59,587 nt of DNA, from positions 1-59,587 of the forward strand of contig NZ_LAYO01000090.1 of assembly GCF_000980875.1 (NCBI RefSeq), in the 5' to 3' direction. Numbering within the stretch: the first letter of the stretch is position 1; each line of letters opens with the position of its first letter. The stretch comes from Leucobacter sp. Ag1. GTDB lineage: Bacteria > Actinomycetota > Actinomycetes > Actinomycetales > Microbacteriaceae. Positions 1 through 9,268 of the stretch are shown here, piece after piece. Under the pieces are notes generated by a model. It was not told where the DNA came from. It ran no database searches and saw nothing but the letters and a program-made list of their open reading frames with translations. The position numbers and the translations under genes are program-made.

Positions 1-319
1 GCGCGGCCTGCGCGGCGGATCCGGCGGAGCGATGCACCGGGATCGCGCCGATCCCGCGGAAGAACCAGCCCCCGATGCGCGAGGAGAACAACGACTCCTT
101 CGCGAGGAACTGCACCTGGCGCGGTGCGAACGAGGGGATCAGGATCGTGTCGAGGCCGCTGAGATGGTTGCTCGCCAGCAGCACCGGACCCGCGACGGGC
201 ACGTGCTCGCGGCCGGAGACCCGGGGGCGGAAGCGCAGGCGCAGGAGCGGGCGGAGCACGGCGCGCCCGATGAAGAAGACGGGCCCGGGGCGTGCGGAGT
301 CTGCTACGGGATCGGACAC
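1..319 (-). CDS. 1-acyl-sn-glycerol-3-phosphate acyltransferase family protein (PlsC-like), N-terminal part
   Basis: Partial gene reading leftwards off the window edge. The visible ~106 residues contain the block NHLSGLDT near residue 50, which matches the HX4D acyltransferase motif (H and D four residues apart). It is followed by a segment rich in Phe/Lys/Glu (QFLAKESLF) and GWFFRGIGAIPVHR, typical of motif II of PlsC-family lysophospholipid acyltransferases. These enzymes transfer an acyl chain to a glycerophospholipid precursor at the membrane. The GTG at 317-319 is the best start (protein begins MSDPVADSAR). The C-terminal half is outside the window, so the exact substrate cannot be judged. 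Confidence 0.8.
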   Translation of the reverse strand, partial: MSDPVADSARPGPVFFIGRAVLRPLLRLRFRPRVSGREHVPVAGPVLLASNHLSGLDTILIPSFAPRQVQFLAKESLFSSRIGGWFFRGIGAIPVHRSAGSAAQAA

Positions 320-476
320 GTCACGAGCCTAATCGCAGGTGCGCCCCCGGGCCGGGTGACCGATCGGCCTGTCCGGGGTGATCATCGGCGGGTCCCTGGC
401 ACGACGCTCAGGCGGGGCCGGGGAAACTCCGGCATGATGGAGGAAAACCGTGCCTCGACCGTAAGGATCCGTGTTC

Positions 477-1469
477 GTGAAGCGTCTGAGCCTCCTCATT
501 CCCGCAGCCCTCGTGCTGCCCCTGGCCCTCGCCGGCTGCACCGCTCAGGCGGCCCCCGGCATGCCGAAGGACTGCACGCCCGCGGGCGACGCCAGCAAGT
601 CGGTCCAGGTCGAGGGCGACTTCGGCAAGACGCTGAAGCTCACCTCCAAGACGCCGCTGAAGGCCAAGGAGCTCGAGCGCTCGGTGCTGATCGAGGGCAA
701 GGGCAGCACCACGGCGAAGGACGGCGGCGTCTCCGCGGCGGTCACCCTGTTCAACGGCCGCACCGGCAAGGTCGTCCAGGCGATCCCCGAGACCCCGCTC
801 ATGAACGACTCGCAGCAGCTGCCGAACTGGGCGTACCAGGCGGTGCGCTGCTCGGTGAAGGACCAGCGCGTCGCGATGGTGATGCCCGCGAGCGACCTCG
901 CCAACGGGCAGCCCGCCTCCTCGCTCGGGATCCCCGACCTCAAGGACGGCGACTCGATCGTCGCGGTCATCGACGTCACCAAGCAGCAGCCGGGCACGCT
1001 CTCGGAGGGCAAGCTGCTCAAGAAGGCCGAGGGCACCGCGAAGAAGGCGCCCGAGGGCTTCCCGACCGTGAAGCTGGCCGAGAACGGCGAGCCGACCATC
1101 ACGATCCCGAAGGACGTCAAGCCTCCGACGACCCTCAAGACCGCCACGCTCATCGAGGGCAAGGGCGAGACCGTCAAGCCCGGCGACCGCGTCTACGTCA
1201 ACTACCGCGGCGTGATCTGGAGCACGGGCAAGGAGTTCGATTCGAGCTGGAGCCGCGGCAAGCCCGCCGACTTCCTCACCACCGGTGTGATCGGCGGATT
1301 CCAGAAGGCGCTCGAGGGGCAGAAGGTCGGTTCGCAGATCATCTCGGTCGTCCCGGCCGCGAAGGATCAGGGCGGCTACGGTCCCGAGGCGCTGCAGCAG
1401 CAGGGGCACAAGGCGGACGACGTCATGGTCTTCGTGCTCGACATCCTCGGAACCGTCCACGAGGGATAA
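477..1469 (+). CDS. FKBP-type peptidyl-prolyl isomerase lipoprotein
   Basis: Secreted, lipid-anchored prolyl isomerase, about 330 aa. The N-terminus has basic residues, a hydrophobic stretch and a lipobox LAGC (Cys 21). The C-terminal ~105 residues are a recognisable FKBP domain ([38 protein letters not shown]). The N-terminal ~150 residues look like a second, degenerate copy: both halves contain LIEGKG followed ~10 residues later by a beta strand and a Gly-rich turn. The GTG at 477 is preferred because AAGGA ends 9 nt upstream; GTG 471 is the alternative. dxr begins 4 nt after the stop, so the two are probably co-transcribed. The role would be folding of exported proteins. Confidence 0.88.
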   Translation: MKRLSLLIPAALVLPLALAGCTAQAAPGMPKDCTPAGDASKSVQVEGDFGKTLKLTSKTPLKAKELERSVLIEGKGSTTAKDGGVSAAVTLFNGRTGKVVQAIPETPLMNDSQQLPNWAYQAVRCSVKDQRVAMVMPASDLANGQPASSLGIPDLKDGDSIVAVIDVTKQQPGTLSEGKLLKKAEGTAKKAPEGFPTVKLAENGEPTITIPKDVKPPTTLKTATLIEGKGETVKPGDRVYVNYRGVIWSTGKEFDSSWSRGKPADFLTTGVIGGFQKALEGQKVGSQIISVVPAAKDQGGYGPEALQQQGHKADDVMVFVLDILGTVHEG

Positions 1470-1473
1470 TCCC

Positions 1474-2568
1474 GTGCGCCGCATCGTCATCCTCGGCTCG
1501 ACCGGTTCGATCGGCGAGCAGGCGCTCGACGTGGTCCGCCGCAACCCCTCGCGATTCCAGGTCGTCGGCCTGATCGCGGGGTCGCAGGCGGACCGCGTCC
1601 GCGCGCAGGCCGAGGAATTCAACGTCGAGCACACCGGGCTCGGCGCCGACGAGGCGGTGCAGCTGATCCGTGAGGTACCGGCGGACGTGGTGCTCAACGG
1701 CATCACCGGATCGGTCGGGCTCGGCCCGACCGTCGCCGCGCTCGAAGCGGGGCGCACGCTCGCCCTCGCCAACAAGGAATCCCTGATCGTCGGCGGCGAT
1801 CTGGTGACGGGGCTCGCGGCGCCCGGCCAGATCGTCCCGGTCGATTCCGAGCACTCGGCGATCGCGCAGGCGCTCCGCTCCGGCTCCGAGCACGAGGTGC
1901 GACGCCTCGTGCTCACCGCGTCCGGCGGGCCGTTCCGCGGGCGGAGCCGCGAATCGCTGCGCGACGTGACGCCGGCGGAAGCGCTGAACCACCCGACCTG
2001 GAACATGGGACGGGTCGTCACGACCAATTCCGCGACCCTGGTCAACAAGGGCCTCGAGGTGATCGAGGCGCACCTGCTCTTTGGCGTCTCGTACGGGGAC
2101 ATCGAGGTGGTGGTGCACCCGCAGTCGATCGTGCACTCGATGGTCGAGTTCATCGACGGATCGACCATCGCGCAGGCCTCGCCGCCCGATATGCGTCTGC
2201 CCATCGCGCTCGGTCTCACCTGGCCGGGCCGCCTGGCGAACGTCGGCGCACCGATCGACTGGACCCGCGCGACGAGCTGGGACTTCGAGCCGCTCGACGC
2301 CGAGGCGTTCCCCGCCGTCGACCTCGCCAAGGAGGTCGGGCGCGCCCGACGCAGCTACCCCGCGGTCTACAACGCAGCCAACGAGGAAGCGGTGGATGCG
2401 TTCCACGACGGGCGCATCGGCTTCCTCGACATCGTCGACACCGTGCGCGACGTGCTGGAGGCGCACGAAGCGCCCGCCCAGCTCACCCTCGACGCGCTGC
2501 CCGAGATCGAGCGCTGGGCGCGCGAGCGCGCGCAGATCGTCATCTCGGCGCGCGCGGGGCGGCGCTGA
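1474..2568 (+). CDS. dxr: 1-deoxy-D-xylulose 5-phosphate reductoisomerase
   Basis: Second enzyme of the MEP isoprenoid pathway; converts DXP to MEP with NADPH and a divalent metal. At 364 aa it is close to the usual length. The NADPH-binding loop GSTGSIG lies at residues 8-14. The metal and substrate residues are in place: LANKES at 98-103, VDSEH with Asp124 and Glu126, NHPTWNMG at 172-179, and NKGLE with Glu195. [11 protein letters not shown] follows at 213-223. The start is GTG. The pathway partner ispG is 4 kb downstream on the same strand. The opposite-strand tfoX-like gene between dxr and rseP means the two cannot share one simple transcript without antisense read-through. Confidence 0.97.
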   Translation: MRRIVILGSTGSIGEQALDVVRRNPSRFQVVGLIAGSQADRVRAQAEEFNVEHTGLGADEAVQLIREVPADVVLNGITGSVGLGPTVAALEAGRTLALANKESLIVGGDLVTGLAAPGQIVPVDSEHSAIAQALRSGSEHEVRRLVLTASGGPFRGRSRESLRDVTPAEALNHPTWNMGRVVTTNSATLVNKGLEVIEAHLLFGVSYGDIEVVVHPQSIVHSMVEFIDGSTIAQASPPDMRLPIALGLTWPGRLANVGAPIDWTRATSWDFEPLDAEAFPAVDLAKEVGRARRSYPAVYNAANEEAVDAFHDGRIGFLDIVDTVRDVLEAHEAPAQLTLDALPEIERWARERAQIVISARAGRR

Positions 2569-2594
2569 TCCTGCGACTCCTCCGTCGCGCAGGA
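2569..2594. terminator. hairpin between convergent dxr and tfoX-like genes
   Basis: TCCTGCG at 2569-2575 pairs with CGCAGGA at 2588-2594 immediately after the dxr stop. There is no T-tract on either side, so it is at best a weak or Rho-assisted terminator. The loop sequence CTCCTCCGTCGC (2577-2588) recurs at 2605-2616. Confidence 0.35.
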
Positions 2595-2631
2595 TGACGG
2601 TTGGCTCCTCCGTCGCTCGGGAGGACGGCGG

Positions 2632-2979
2632 CTACCGCTTCGGCGCGCGGGGTTTCTTCGGTTTCGGCGCGGGGAGCGCGTCCGCGGTCACCCGGGTGAG
2701 CTCCTCGAGCCAGTCGCGATCCTCCCAGCGGTCGCCGCCGATCAGGTAGTACATCTTCGAACCGGGGTAGGCCTCGGACTCCTCGACCGGACCGAAACCC
2801 TCGAGCCACGCTCGCCCCTCGGGCGTCGGCTTGATGAGCAGCTCGTCATCGCAGATGAAGGCGATCACCTTCTCGTCGCGATAGAGCGCGTACTCGCCGA
2901 ACATGGCCTTGGTGCGGAAGATCGGCGCGCGGCCGAGCTGATCCATGAGGAACTCGATCGTTTCGGGCCTGGTGCTCAT
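2632..2979 (-). CDS. TfoX N-terminal domain family protein
   Basis: 115-residue protein matching the N-terminal domain of TfoX/Sxy (MFGEYALYRDEKVIAFICDDELLIKP, then YYLIGGD). It has a short basic Pro/Lys/Arg tail. In gammaproteobacteria TfoX activates competence genes. Stand-alone N-terminal domains are common in bacteria that lack that circuit, and their function is not known. The ATG at 2977-2979 is chosen because it sits 6 nt after a TACACT -10 box. The gene lies alone, antisense, between dxr and rseP. Confidence 0.82.
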   Translation of the reverse strand: MSTRPETIEFLMDQLGRAPIFRTKAMFGEYALYRDEKVIAFICDDELLIKPTPEGRAWLEGFGPVEESEAYPGSKMYYLIGGDRWEDRDWLEELTRVTADALPAPKPKKPRAPKR

Positions 2980-2985
2980 GCTCGG

Positions 2986-2991
2986 AGTGTA
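2986..2991 (-). promoter_or_regulatory. -10 box of tfoX-like gene, leaderless type
   Basis: On the minus strand TACACT is followed by 6 nt and the ATG. The transcript would start at or next to the start codon. Confidence 0.5.
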
Positions 2992-3052
2992 GTCGCCGCG
3001 ATTCGCAGCGGCTCCGGATCCCGGCCACAGCCCGACCACAGCGCGCGGGCGG

Positions 3053-3058
3053 TACGCT
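3053..3058 (+). promoter_or_regulatory. -10 box of rseP, leaderless type
   Basis: TACGCT, then 6 nt, then the GTG at 3065. No Shine-Dalgarno sequence is visible, as expected for a leaderless mRNA. Confidence 0.5.
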
Positions 3059-3064
3059 GAACCG

Positions 3065-4435
3065 GTGTTCGATGTGCTGCTCTACGTGCTCGGGATCCTG
3101 ATCATCCTCGTCGGGCTCGCCGTGTCCATCGGACTGCACGAGATCGGTCACCTGGTCCCCGCGAAGCTGTTCGGGGTCAAGGTCACGCAGTACATGATCG
3201 GCTTCGGACGCACCATCTGGTCGCGTCGCAAGGGCGAGACCGAGTACGGCGTCAAGATGATCCCGCTCGGCGGCTACATCTCGATGATCGGCATGTTCCC
3301 GCCGTCCAAACCGGGGGAGGCTCCGCGGGAGTCGACCACCGGGTTCCTGAACTCCGTGGTCCAGGAGGGCGCGCCGCGCCGGGGCGTGGCCGGCATGGTG
3401 GACGAGGCGAGGCTCGCGAGCGCCGAGACCATCGAAGTGGGGGAGGACTCGCGGACCTTCTACCGGTTGCCGTCCTGGAAGCGCATCATCATCATGCTCG
3501 GCGGGCCGTTCATGAACCTCGTGCTCGCGTTCGTCTTCTTCGCGATCGTGCTGTGCGGGTTCGGCGTGCCGCAGAATAGCACGACCCTCGGCTCGGTGAA
3601 CGAGTGCCTGAAGTCCGCGTCGCAGAGCGGGGAGACCGCCTGCAGCGCGAACGACCCCGAAGCGCCCGCGGCCGCGGCCGGTCTGCGCCCCGGCGACAAG
3701 ATCCTGTCGATCGACGGCACCTCGGTCCGCGATTGGAACGCGTTCCGCGACACCGTCAGCGCATCGCCCGGCCGCACCCTCTCGATCGAGATCCAGCGCG
3801 ACGGCGAGACGAAGCAGCTCTCGCTCACTCCCGTCACCAACACGCGCGTCGTGACCGACGCGAACGGTCAGACGGTCAAGAACTCCGACGGCTCCGCGAA
3901 GACGGAGCAGGTCGGCATGGTCGGCGCGACTCCCGCGTCGGAGCTCGTGCAGCAGCCGATCACCGAGGTGCCCGGCTTCGTCGGCGACAACGTCGTGCGC
4001 GTCGCGGGGGTCGTCGTCGGGCTTCCCCAGCGCATGGTCGACGTGTGGAACGCGGCCTTCGGGCCGGAGCAGCGGGACCCGAACGGCCCCATGAGCGTCG
4101 TCGGAGTCGGACGCCTCGCGGGCGAGATCGTGAGCACCGACGCCCCGGTCGCGGCGAAGGCGCAGGTCATGTTCGGCCTGCTGGGATCGCTGAACGTCGC
4201 GCTGTTCGTGTTCAACCTGGTCCCGCTCATGCCGCTCGACGGCGGCCACGTCGCCGGTGCGATCTACGAGGCGATCAAGCGCGGCATCGCCCGCCTGCGC
4301 CGCAAGCCCGATCCGGGGCCCGTCGATACCGCCAAGATGGTCCCGATCACCTTCGGCGTCGTGATCGTGCTCGGGGCGATGACCGTGCTGCTCGTCTACG
4401 CGGACCTGGTGAAGCCCATCTCGTTCTTCGGCTGA
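3065..4435 (+). CDS. rseP: site-2 protease, RseP/RasP family (M50)
   Basis: Intramembrane zinc metalloprotease of 456 aa. The zinc motif HEIGH is at residues 25-29 in the first membrane segment and the third ligand is in MPLDGG (Asp392). A PDZ domain (AAAGLRPGDKILSIDGTSVRDWNAF) lies around residues 200-260. Four or so membrane segments are visible. In actinobacteria the family cleaves membrane anti-sigma factors and signal-peptide remnants. A position between dxr and ispG is the usual actinobacterial arrangement. The GTG start is supported by the -10 box 6 nt upstream. Confidence 0.95.
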   Translation: MFDVLLYVLGILIILVGLAVSIGLHEIGHLVPAKLFGVKVTQYMIGFGRTIWSRRKGETEYGVKMIPLGGYISMIGMFPPSKPGEAPRESTTGFLNSVVQEGAPRRGVAGMVDEARLASAETIEVGEDSRTFYRLPSWKRIIIMLGGPFMNLVLAFVFFAIVLCGFGVPQNSTTLGSVNECLKSASQSGETACSANDPEAPAAAAGLRPGDKILSIDGTSVRDWNAFRDTVSASPGRTLSIEIQRDGETKQLSLTPVTNTRVVTDANGQTVKNSDGSAKTEQVGMVGATPASELVQQPITEVPGFVGDNVVRVAGVVVGLPQRMVDVWNAAFGPEQRDPNGPMSVVGVGRLAGEIVSTDAPVAAKAQVMFGLLGSLNVALFVFNLVPLMPLDGGHVAGAIYEAIKRGIARLRRKPDPGPVDTAKMVPITFGVVIVLGAMTVLLVYADLVKPISFFG

Positions 4436-4478
4436 GCGGAACGCCGGTCGCGCTCGGAGGCGCCCAGGCGGCGCTCGG

Positions 4479-4484
4479 TAGTGT
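4479..4484 (+). promoter_or_regulatory. -10 box of capA-like gene, leaderless type
   Basis: TAGTGT, then 6 nt, then ATG 4491. No ribosome binding site is visible. Confidence 0.5.
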
Positions 4485-4490
4485 GGTCGC

Positions 4491-5753
4491 ATGTCTGACG
4501 ATCCGAACCTGGTCGCACCGGCCCGTCGCCGGCCGGCCCGCCGCACCCGGCTCGCGATCACGCTGAGCGTCGTCGCGCTCCTGCTCATCGGCGGGGGAGC
4601 GGCCGCCGCGTTCGCGTTCATGCCGCACCCCGTCGAGCCGAAGCCGAAAGCCTCCTCCTCCGCGACCCCGTCGCCGAGCGCCTCGTCGAAGCCCACCACT
4701 CCGGACGTCCCGAAACCGATCTCGGTGATCGCGATGGGCGACATGCTGCCGCACGACTCGGTCAACCAGAACGCCAAGCAGGCCGACGGCACCTGGAACT
4801 ACGGCCAGTTCTTCACCGGGATCACGAAGGAGCTCGACGCTGCGGACGTCCGCTTCTGCAATCAGGAGGTGCCGAGCGCCGGCGTGGAGTTCGGGATCAG
4901 CGGCTACCCGACGTTCAACGCGCCGACCGAGTTCGCGCGGGACCTGCGCAAGACCGTCGGCTGCGACCTCGTGAACACCGCGACGAACCACACCGCCGAC
5001 AAGGGGGTCGAGGGGATCGCCGCGACCCGCAAGGCCTGGGACGCGCTGAAGCCCGCCATCGTCGACGGGGCCAACCGTAGCGCGCAGGAGCAGCAGACGG
5101 TCCCGATCTTCGAGAAGGACGGCGTGAAGATCGCCCTCGTCTCGTTCGCGGAGTACTCGAACGCGCCGATCGACGGCGTCTCCCTGAACCTCATGAGCAA
5201 CGACGCCCTCGTGGCGCAGCTGATGGCACAGGCGCGGAAGCAGGCCGACGTCGTGATCGTGTCGGCGCACTGGGGCACCGAGGACTCGCACGAGGTGAAC
5301 GATCAGCAGCGCGGGTTCGCGCAGAAGGTCGCGAACCTCGGGGCCGACGTGGTGATCGGGACCGGGCCGCACGTGCTGCAGCCCGTCGCCTGGCTCGATC
5401 GCTCGGGCGGCGGTCGCACCCTCGTCTGGTACTCGATCGGCAACATGCTGAACACGCAGATCGCGCTCGACCAGCGCACGGGCCTGATCGCCGGGTTCGA
5501 GCTCGCCCGCGCGAAGGCGGGCGGCCCCGTCACCGTGCAGAACCCGACCGGGGTGCTCACCTACATGCACTACGACTGGACCGCGGAGGACGAGGCGGCG
5601 AACCGGCTCGACGCACGGAAGAACCTGTCGATCACGCCGCTCGCCGACTCCGCATCGCTGCTGTCGCGGACCCGCTTCGGCGTGACGCCCGCGCAGCAGG
5701 CCGAGGCGTCCGCGAAGATCCTCGGCCCCGACGTGAAGCTGGAGCCCCGCTAG
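4491..5753 (+). CDS. CapA family protein (poly-gamma-glutamate synthesis/metallophosphatase fold)
   Basis: 420 aa. A basic N-terminus is followed by one membrane segment (about residues 22-43) and a Ser/Pro/Lys-rich linker, so the catalytic domain should sit outside the membrane. The domain begins near residue 76 (ISVIAMGDMLPH) and carries the family's conserved pieces: FCNQEVP, NTATNHTADKG, VSAHWGTE, VIGTGPHVLQP and WYSIGNM. CapA-like proteins share the calcineurin-like phosphoesterase fold and are named from poly-gamma-glutamate capsule synthesis, but no capB/capC partners are here. A role in envelope polymer handling is inference. The DD-carboxypeptidase starts 2 nt after its stop, so the two are one operon. 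Confidence 0.85.
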   Translation: MSDDPNLVAPARRRPARRTRLAITLSVVALLLIGGGAAAAFAFMPHPVEPKPKASSSATPSPSASSKPTTPDVPKPISVIAMGDMLPHDSVNQNAKQADGTWNYGQFFTGITKELDAADVRFCNQEVPSAGVEFGISGYPTFNAPTEFARDLRKTVGCDLVNTATNHTADKGVEGIAATRKAWDALKPAIVDGANRSAQEQQTVPIFEKDGVKIALVSFAEYSNAPIDGVSLNLMSNDALVAQLMAQARKQADVVIVSAHWGTEDSHEVNDQQRGFAQKVANLGADVVIGTGPHVLQPVAWLDRSGGGRTLVWYSIGNMLNTQIALDQRTGLIAGFELARAKAGGPVTVQNPTGVLTYMHYDWTAEDEAANRLDARKNLSITPLADSASLLSRTRFGVTPAQQAEASAKILGPDVKLEPR

Positions 5754-5754
5754 C

Positions 5755-6528
5755 GTGCGCGGGATCCGGGTGCTGTCCGCCGTCACCGCCTGCGCGGTGC
5801 TCGCGAGCACGCTGCTGGCCTGCGCCCAGGAGCCCGAGCGCTCGGCGTCGAAGCCGAGCAGCGCCGCACCGAGCACGTCGTCGCCTGCCCCGAAACCGAA
5901 GCCGACGACGCCCGCCTTCGACCGAGCGGCGCACTCCATCGACGACCCGCAGTCGATCTGGGTCGTGAGCAACAAGCGACGAGCCCTGAAACCCGTCGAC
6001 TTCGCTCCGAGCGACCTGGCGATGCCCGAGGGCGTCGAGAATGAGTTCGCGCAGCCGCTGAGGGCGCCCGCAGCCGCTGCCGTGGTGCAACTGATCCGGG
6101 GTGCCGAGCAGGCCGGGCTCACGGTCCGGATCATCAGCGCCTACCGCGATTACGCCACCCAGGTGACGCTCTACGACCGCTACGTGGAGCGCGACGGGAA
6201 GCAGCAGGCCGACACCTACTCGGCGCGGCCGGGGCACTCGGAGCATCAGACCGGTCTCGCGGTCGACCTCGATGATTTCGGCGATTGCTACCTGGCCGCC
6301 TGCTTCGGGCGGACGCCGGCGGGCACGTGGATCGCCGCGCACGCCGCGGAGTACGGCTTCGTGATCCGGTACCCCGAGGGGAAGCAGGGCGTCACGGGAT
6401 TCATGCCCGAGCCCTGGCACCTGCGCTACGTCGGTCCCGAGCTCGCCGCCGAGATGAAGCGCACCGGGGTCACGACGCTCGAGGAGTTCTTCGGGCTTCC
6501 GGCGGCCCCCGACTACGCGACGCCGTAG
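5755..6528 (+). CDS. D-alanyl-D-alanine carboxypeptidase family lipoprotein (M15B, VanY-like)
   Basis: 257 aa. The signal peptide ends in a lipobox-like LLAC, followed by a Ser/Pro/Lys-rich linker. The peptidase domain carries the M15 zinc site [11 protein letters not shown] (His164, Asp171) and EPWHLRYVG (Glu219, His222). The predicted activity is removal of terminal D-Ala from peptidoglycan stem peptides on the outer face of the membrane. It follows the capA-like gene without a gap and precedes ispG, which has its own promoter. The start is GTG. Confidence 0.92.
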   Translation: MRGIRVLSAVTACAVLASTLLACAQEPERSASKPSSAAPSTSSPAPKPKPTTPAFDRAAHSIDDPQSIWVVSNKRRALKPVDFAPSDLAMPEGVENEFAQPLRAPAAAAVVQLIRGAEQAGLTVRIISAYRDYATQVTLYDRYVERDGKQQADTYSARPGHSEHQTGLAVDLDDFGDCYLAACFGRTPAGTWIAAHAAEYGFVIRYPEGKQGVTGFMPEPWHLRYVGPELAAEMKRTGVTTLEEFFGLPAAPDYATP

Positions 6529-6570
6529 CCCGGCGTGCCCGCGTTCGAGGGCGCGCACAGCCCGCGCCGG

Positions 6571-6576
6571 TAGAAT
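6571..6576 (+). promoter_or_regulatory. -10 box of ispG, leaderless type
   Basis: TAGAAT, then 7 nt, then the GTG at 6584. Confidence 0.5.
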
Positions 6577-6583
6577 CCTGCTC

Positions 6584-7732
6584 GTGGCAGCAATCAACCT
6601 GGGCATGCCCTCGGTTCCCGAGGTCCTCTCCCCGCGACGCACATCCCGCCAGATCCGCGTGGGTTCCGTGATGGTGGGAGGCGACGCGCCGGTCTCGGTG
6701 CAGTCGATGACCACCACGCCCACGACCGACATCAACGCGACGCTGCAGCAGATCGCCGAGCTCACGGCCGCGGGCTGCGACATCGTTCGCGTCGCCTGCC
6801 CGAGCCGCGATGACGCCGAGGCGCTGCCGATCATCGCGATGAAGAGCCAGATCCCGGTGATCGCCGACATCCACTTCCAGCCGAACTACGTGTTCGCCGC
6901 GATCGACGCGGGCTGCGCCGCGGTGCGCGTGAACCCCGGCAACATCCGCAAGTTCGATGATCAGGTCGGCGAGATCGCGCGGCGCGCGAAGGCCGCCGGC
7001 GTCTCGCTGCGCATCGGCGTCAATGCCGGATCCCTCGACCCGCGCCTGCTGCAGAAGTACGGCAAGGCGACACCCGAGGCGCTCGTCGAGAGCGCGGTCT
7101 GGGAGGCGTCGCTGTTCGAGGAGCACGACTTCCACGACTTCAAGATCTCGGTGAAGCACAACGACCCGATCGTCATGGTCAAGGCGTACCGCCAGCTCGC
7201 CGAGCGCGGCGATTGGCCGCTGCACCTCGGGGTCACCGAGGCGGGTCCCGCGTTCCAGGGCACGATCAAGAGCGCGACCGCGTTCGGGATCCTGCTCTCC
7301 GAGGGCATCGGCGACACGATCCGCGTCTCGCTGTCGGCGCCCCCGGTCGAGGAGGTCAAGGTCGGTCTGCAGATCCTGCAGTCGCTGAACCTGCGCGAGC
7401 GGAAGCTCGAGATCGTCTCGTGCCCCTCGTGCGGTCGGGCTCAGGTGGACGTCTACACGCTGGCGGAAGAGGTCACGAAGGGCCTCGAGGGCATGAGCGT
7501 GCCGCTGCGCGTCGCCGTCATGGGCTGCGTCGTGAACGGCCCCGGCGAGGCGCGCGAGGCGGATCTCGGTGTCGCGTCCGGCAACGGCAAGGGCCAGATC
7601 TTCGTCAAGGGCGAGGTCATCAAGACCGTGCCCGAGCACGAGATCGTCGCGACTCTGATCGAGGAGGCCAATCGGATCGCGGCCGAGATGCCGAACGCCG
7701 AGTCGGGGAGCCCCGAGGTCGTCACGCTGTAG
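6584..7732 (+). CDS. ispG: 4-hydroxy-3-methylbut-2-en-1-yl diphosphate synthase
   Basis: Penultimate enzyme of the MEP isoprenoid pathway (GcpE), an iron-sulfur enzyme that reduces MEcPP to HMBPP. At 382 aa it is the short bacterial form without an insertion domain. The [4Fe-4S] ligands are visible: SCPSCGR (Cys280, Cys283), [10 protein letters not shown] (Cys315) and Glu322. The N-terminal TIM barrel is well conserved ([42 protein letters not shown]). Its last 11 nt overlap the convergent RNB ribonuclease gene. Confidence 0.97.
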   Translation: MAAINLGMPSVPEVLSPRRTSRQIRVGSVMVGGDAPVSVQSMTTTPTTDINATLQQIAELTAAGCDIVRVACPSRDDAEALPIIAMKSQIPVIADIHFQPNYVFAAIDAGCAAVRVNPGNIRKFDDQVGEIARRAKAAGVSLRIGVNAGSLDPRLLQKYGKATPEALVESAVWEASLFEEHDFHDFKISVKHNDPIVMVKAYRQLAERGDWPLHLGVTEAGPAFQGTIKSATAFGILLSEGIGDTIRVSLSAPPVEEVKVGLQILQSLNLRERKLEIVSCPSCGRAQVDVYTLAEEVTKGLEGMSVPLRVAVMGCVVNGPGEAREADLGVASGNGKGQIFVKGEVIKTVPEHEIVATLIEEANRIAAEMPNAESGSPEVVTL

Positions 7733-9191
7733 CGGCGAGCGGCTCCGCGTCGTCGGCCTCGGCGGCCGAGAGCGAGATCCTGCCCGTCGCGATGTCCGCG
7801 GCGGTCACGCGCACCTCGATCCGGGTCCCGGGCGTCGCGTCGGCGATCTCCGCGCTCGCGACGACGGGCGGGTCGTCGAGCAGCAGGCGGGCTCGGCTCG
7901 GGCTCGCGTCGACCACCAGGGCCGTGCGCAGCTCGCCCAGGCTCGGCGCGAGCAGCGCCGCCTCGATGCGGTCGAGCGCCGAGGCCTCGGCTCGTGAGGC
8001 GCGCTGAGCCGAAGCACGCATCAGCTCCGGAAGCTCCGGGAGGCTCGTCCGCGCCCACTCCGGGATCGGGGTTCCGGCGCTGATCGCCGCGCAGATCGCC
8101 AGGCCCCAGCGATCGACGAGGCGGCGCAGGGGAGCGGTCACGTGGGCGTACGGCGCGGCGATCGCCGCCTGCGACGGCTGCTCGGGGACGGCGCCGTCGA
8201 ACGGGGTGTAGCCGGCGCCGCGGAACAGCGCCGAGGCCGCCTGCAGCAGAGGCACGGACTCGGGCGCCGCGCCGTCGATGCCGTGCAGGAACTCGCCGTA
8301 CTCGACGTCGGGCGCCCACGGGTGGCCCAGCGCGGCGACCTGCGATCGGAAGCGGGCGATGGCCGCCTCGTCCGGCTTCGGCATGGTGCGCAGGATCCCG
8401 ATGCCGCCCGCGAGCATGAGCTCGGCAGCGGCCATGCCCGTGAGCAGCGAGAGCTGGGCGTTCCAGTCCTCGACGGGGAGCACGCTCCGGCGCTCGATCC
8501 GATACCCGTCCGCCGGGTCCTCGACGACCTCCTCCTCGGGCATCGGCAGACTCGCCCCGCCGCGTGCCCGCTCCTGGGCGATGCGGAGCTCGCCCACTTC
8601 GCGCAGCAGGAGCAGCTGCTCGTCGGCCCGGCCGCCGTCGATCTCCCGCTGGGCGCTCGCGTAGTCGCGCTGCGCGCGGGAGCGGATCAGGGCGCGCTCC
8701 ACCCGGGCGTCGGTCTGCGCGCCATCGGCGTCGAGCTCGATCGTCCAGACGTAGGCGGGGCGCTCCTCGGCGGGGAGGAGCGATGCGCGCCCCTCGCTGA
8801 GCGAGCGGGGGTGCAGGGGGATCGAGCCGTCGGGGAGGTAGATCGTCTGCCCGCGGAGGCGGGCCTCGGCGTCCAGGGCGCCGCCCGGACGGACGAAGCC
8901 GGGTACATCGGCGATCGCGTAGCGCACCGTGACGCCGCGGCGACTCTTCGCGAGGTGGAACGCCTGGTCGAGGTCCTTCGACCCGAGGGGATCGAGCGTG
9001 CTGAACGGGATGTCGCGCAGGTCGTTCCCCGGGTCCTCGGGGCGCGTCGACGCCGCCTCGGCGAGCGCTTCGGGCGAGAACTCGTCGGGGAGCTCGAGCT
9101 CGTCGCGGAGCGCGGCGAGGCTCTGTTCGAGCGCGGCGCGCTCGTCGGCTGCGGTGGGGACTCGGGGGAGGGAGACGTGCCGGCTGGGCAT
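7722..9191 (-). CDS. RNB-domain ribonuclease (RNase II/R superfamily), short actinobacterial form
   Basis: 489 aa, essentially one RNB catalytic domain with short flanks. It lacks the cold-shock domains of RNase R and RNase II. The metal-binding block is [14 protein letters not shown] with Asp67, Asp73 and Asp75. The residue equivalent to the fourth aspartate of E. coli RNase II (Asp210) is Gln76. Further on [23 protein letters not shown] matches the conserved RNB core. The predicted role is 3'-to-5' RNA degradation in the cytoplasm. The ATG start lies 6 nt after a TAGGCT box. The gene is divergent from padR and overlaps the end of ispG. Confidence 0.9.
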   Translation of the reverse strand: MPSRHVSLPRVPTAADERAALEQSLAALRDELELPDEFSPEALAEAASTRPEDPGNDLRDIPFSTLDPLGSKDLDQAFHLAKSRRGVTVRYAIADVPGFVRPGGALDAEARLRGQTIYLPDGSIPLHPRSLSEGRASLLPAEERPAYVWTIELDADGAQTDARVERALIRSRAQRDYASAQREIDGGRADEQLLLLREVGELRIAQERARGGASLPMPEEEVVEDPADGYRIERRSVLPVEDWNAQLSLLTGMAAAELMLAGGIGILRTMPKPDEAAIARFRSQVAALGHPWAPDVEYGEFLHGIDGAAPESVPLLQAASALFRGAGYTPFDGAVPEQPSQAAIAAPYAHVTAPLRRLVDRWGLAICAAISAGTPIPEWARTSLPELPELMRASAQRASRAEASALDRIEAALLAPSLGELRTALVVDASPSRARLLLDDPPVVASAEIADATPGTRIEVRVTAADIATGRISLSAAEADDAEPLAATA

Positions 9192-9197
9192 GGGCTC

Positions 9198-9203
9198 AGC
9201 CTA
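9198..9203 (-). promoter_or_regulatory. -10 box of the RNB ribonuclease gene, leaderless type
   Basis: On the minus strand TAGGCT is followed by 6 nt and the ATG at 9191. Confidence 0.5.
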
Positions 9204-9238
9204 GCCCGACCAGGCTCATCACCCATGACTTGCGCATC

Positions 9239-9268
9239 TATACATTCGGTGTATACGCTCGGTGTATG
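9239..9268 (+). promoter_or_regulatory. padR promoter with overlapping tandem operator
   Basis: TATACATTCGGTGTATA (9239-9255) is an inverted repeat with 6-bp arms. A second ATAC-N7-GTAT dyad (9253-9267) shares the central GTATAC and runs into the start codon. The -10 box TACGCT (9254-9259) lies inside the second dyad, 6 nt before ATG 9266. A repressor bound here would block initiation, so autoregulation by PadR is likely. Confidence 0.6.
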
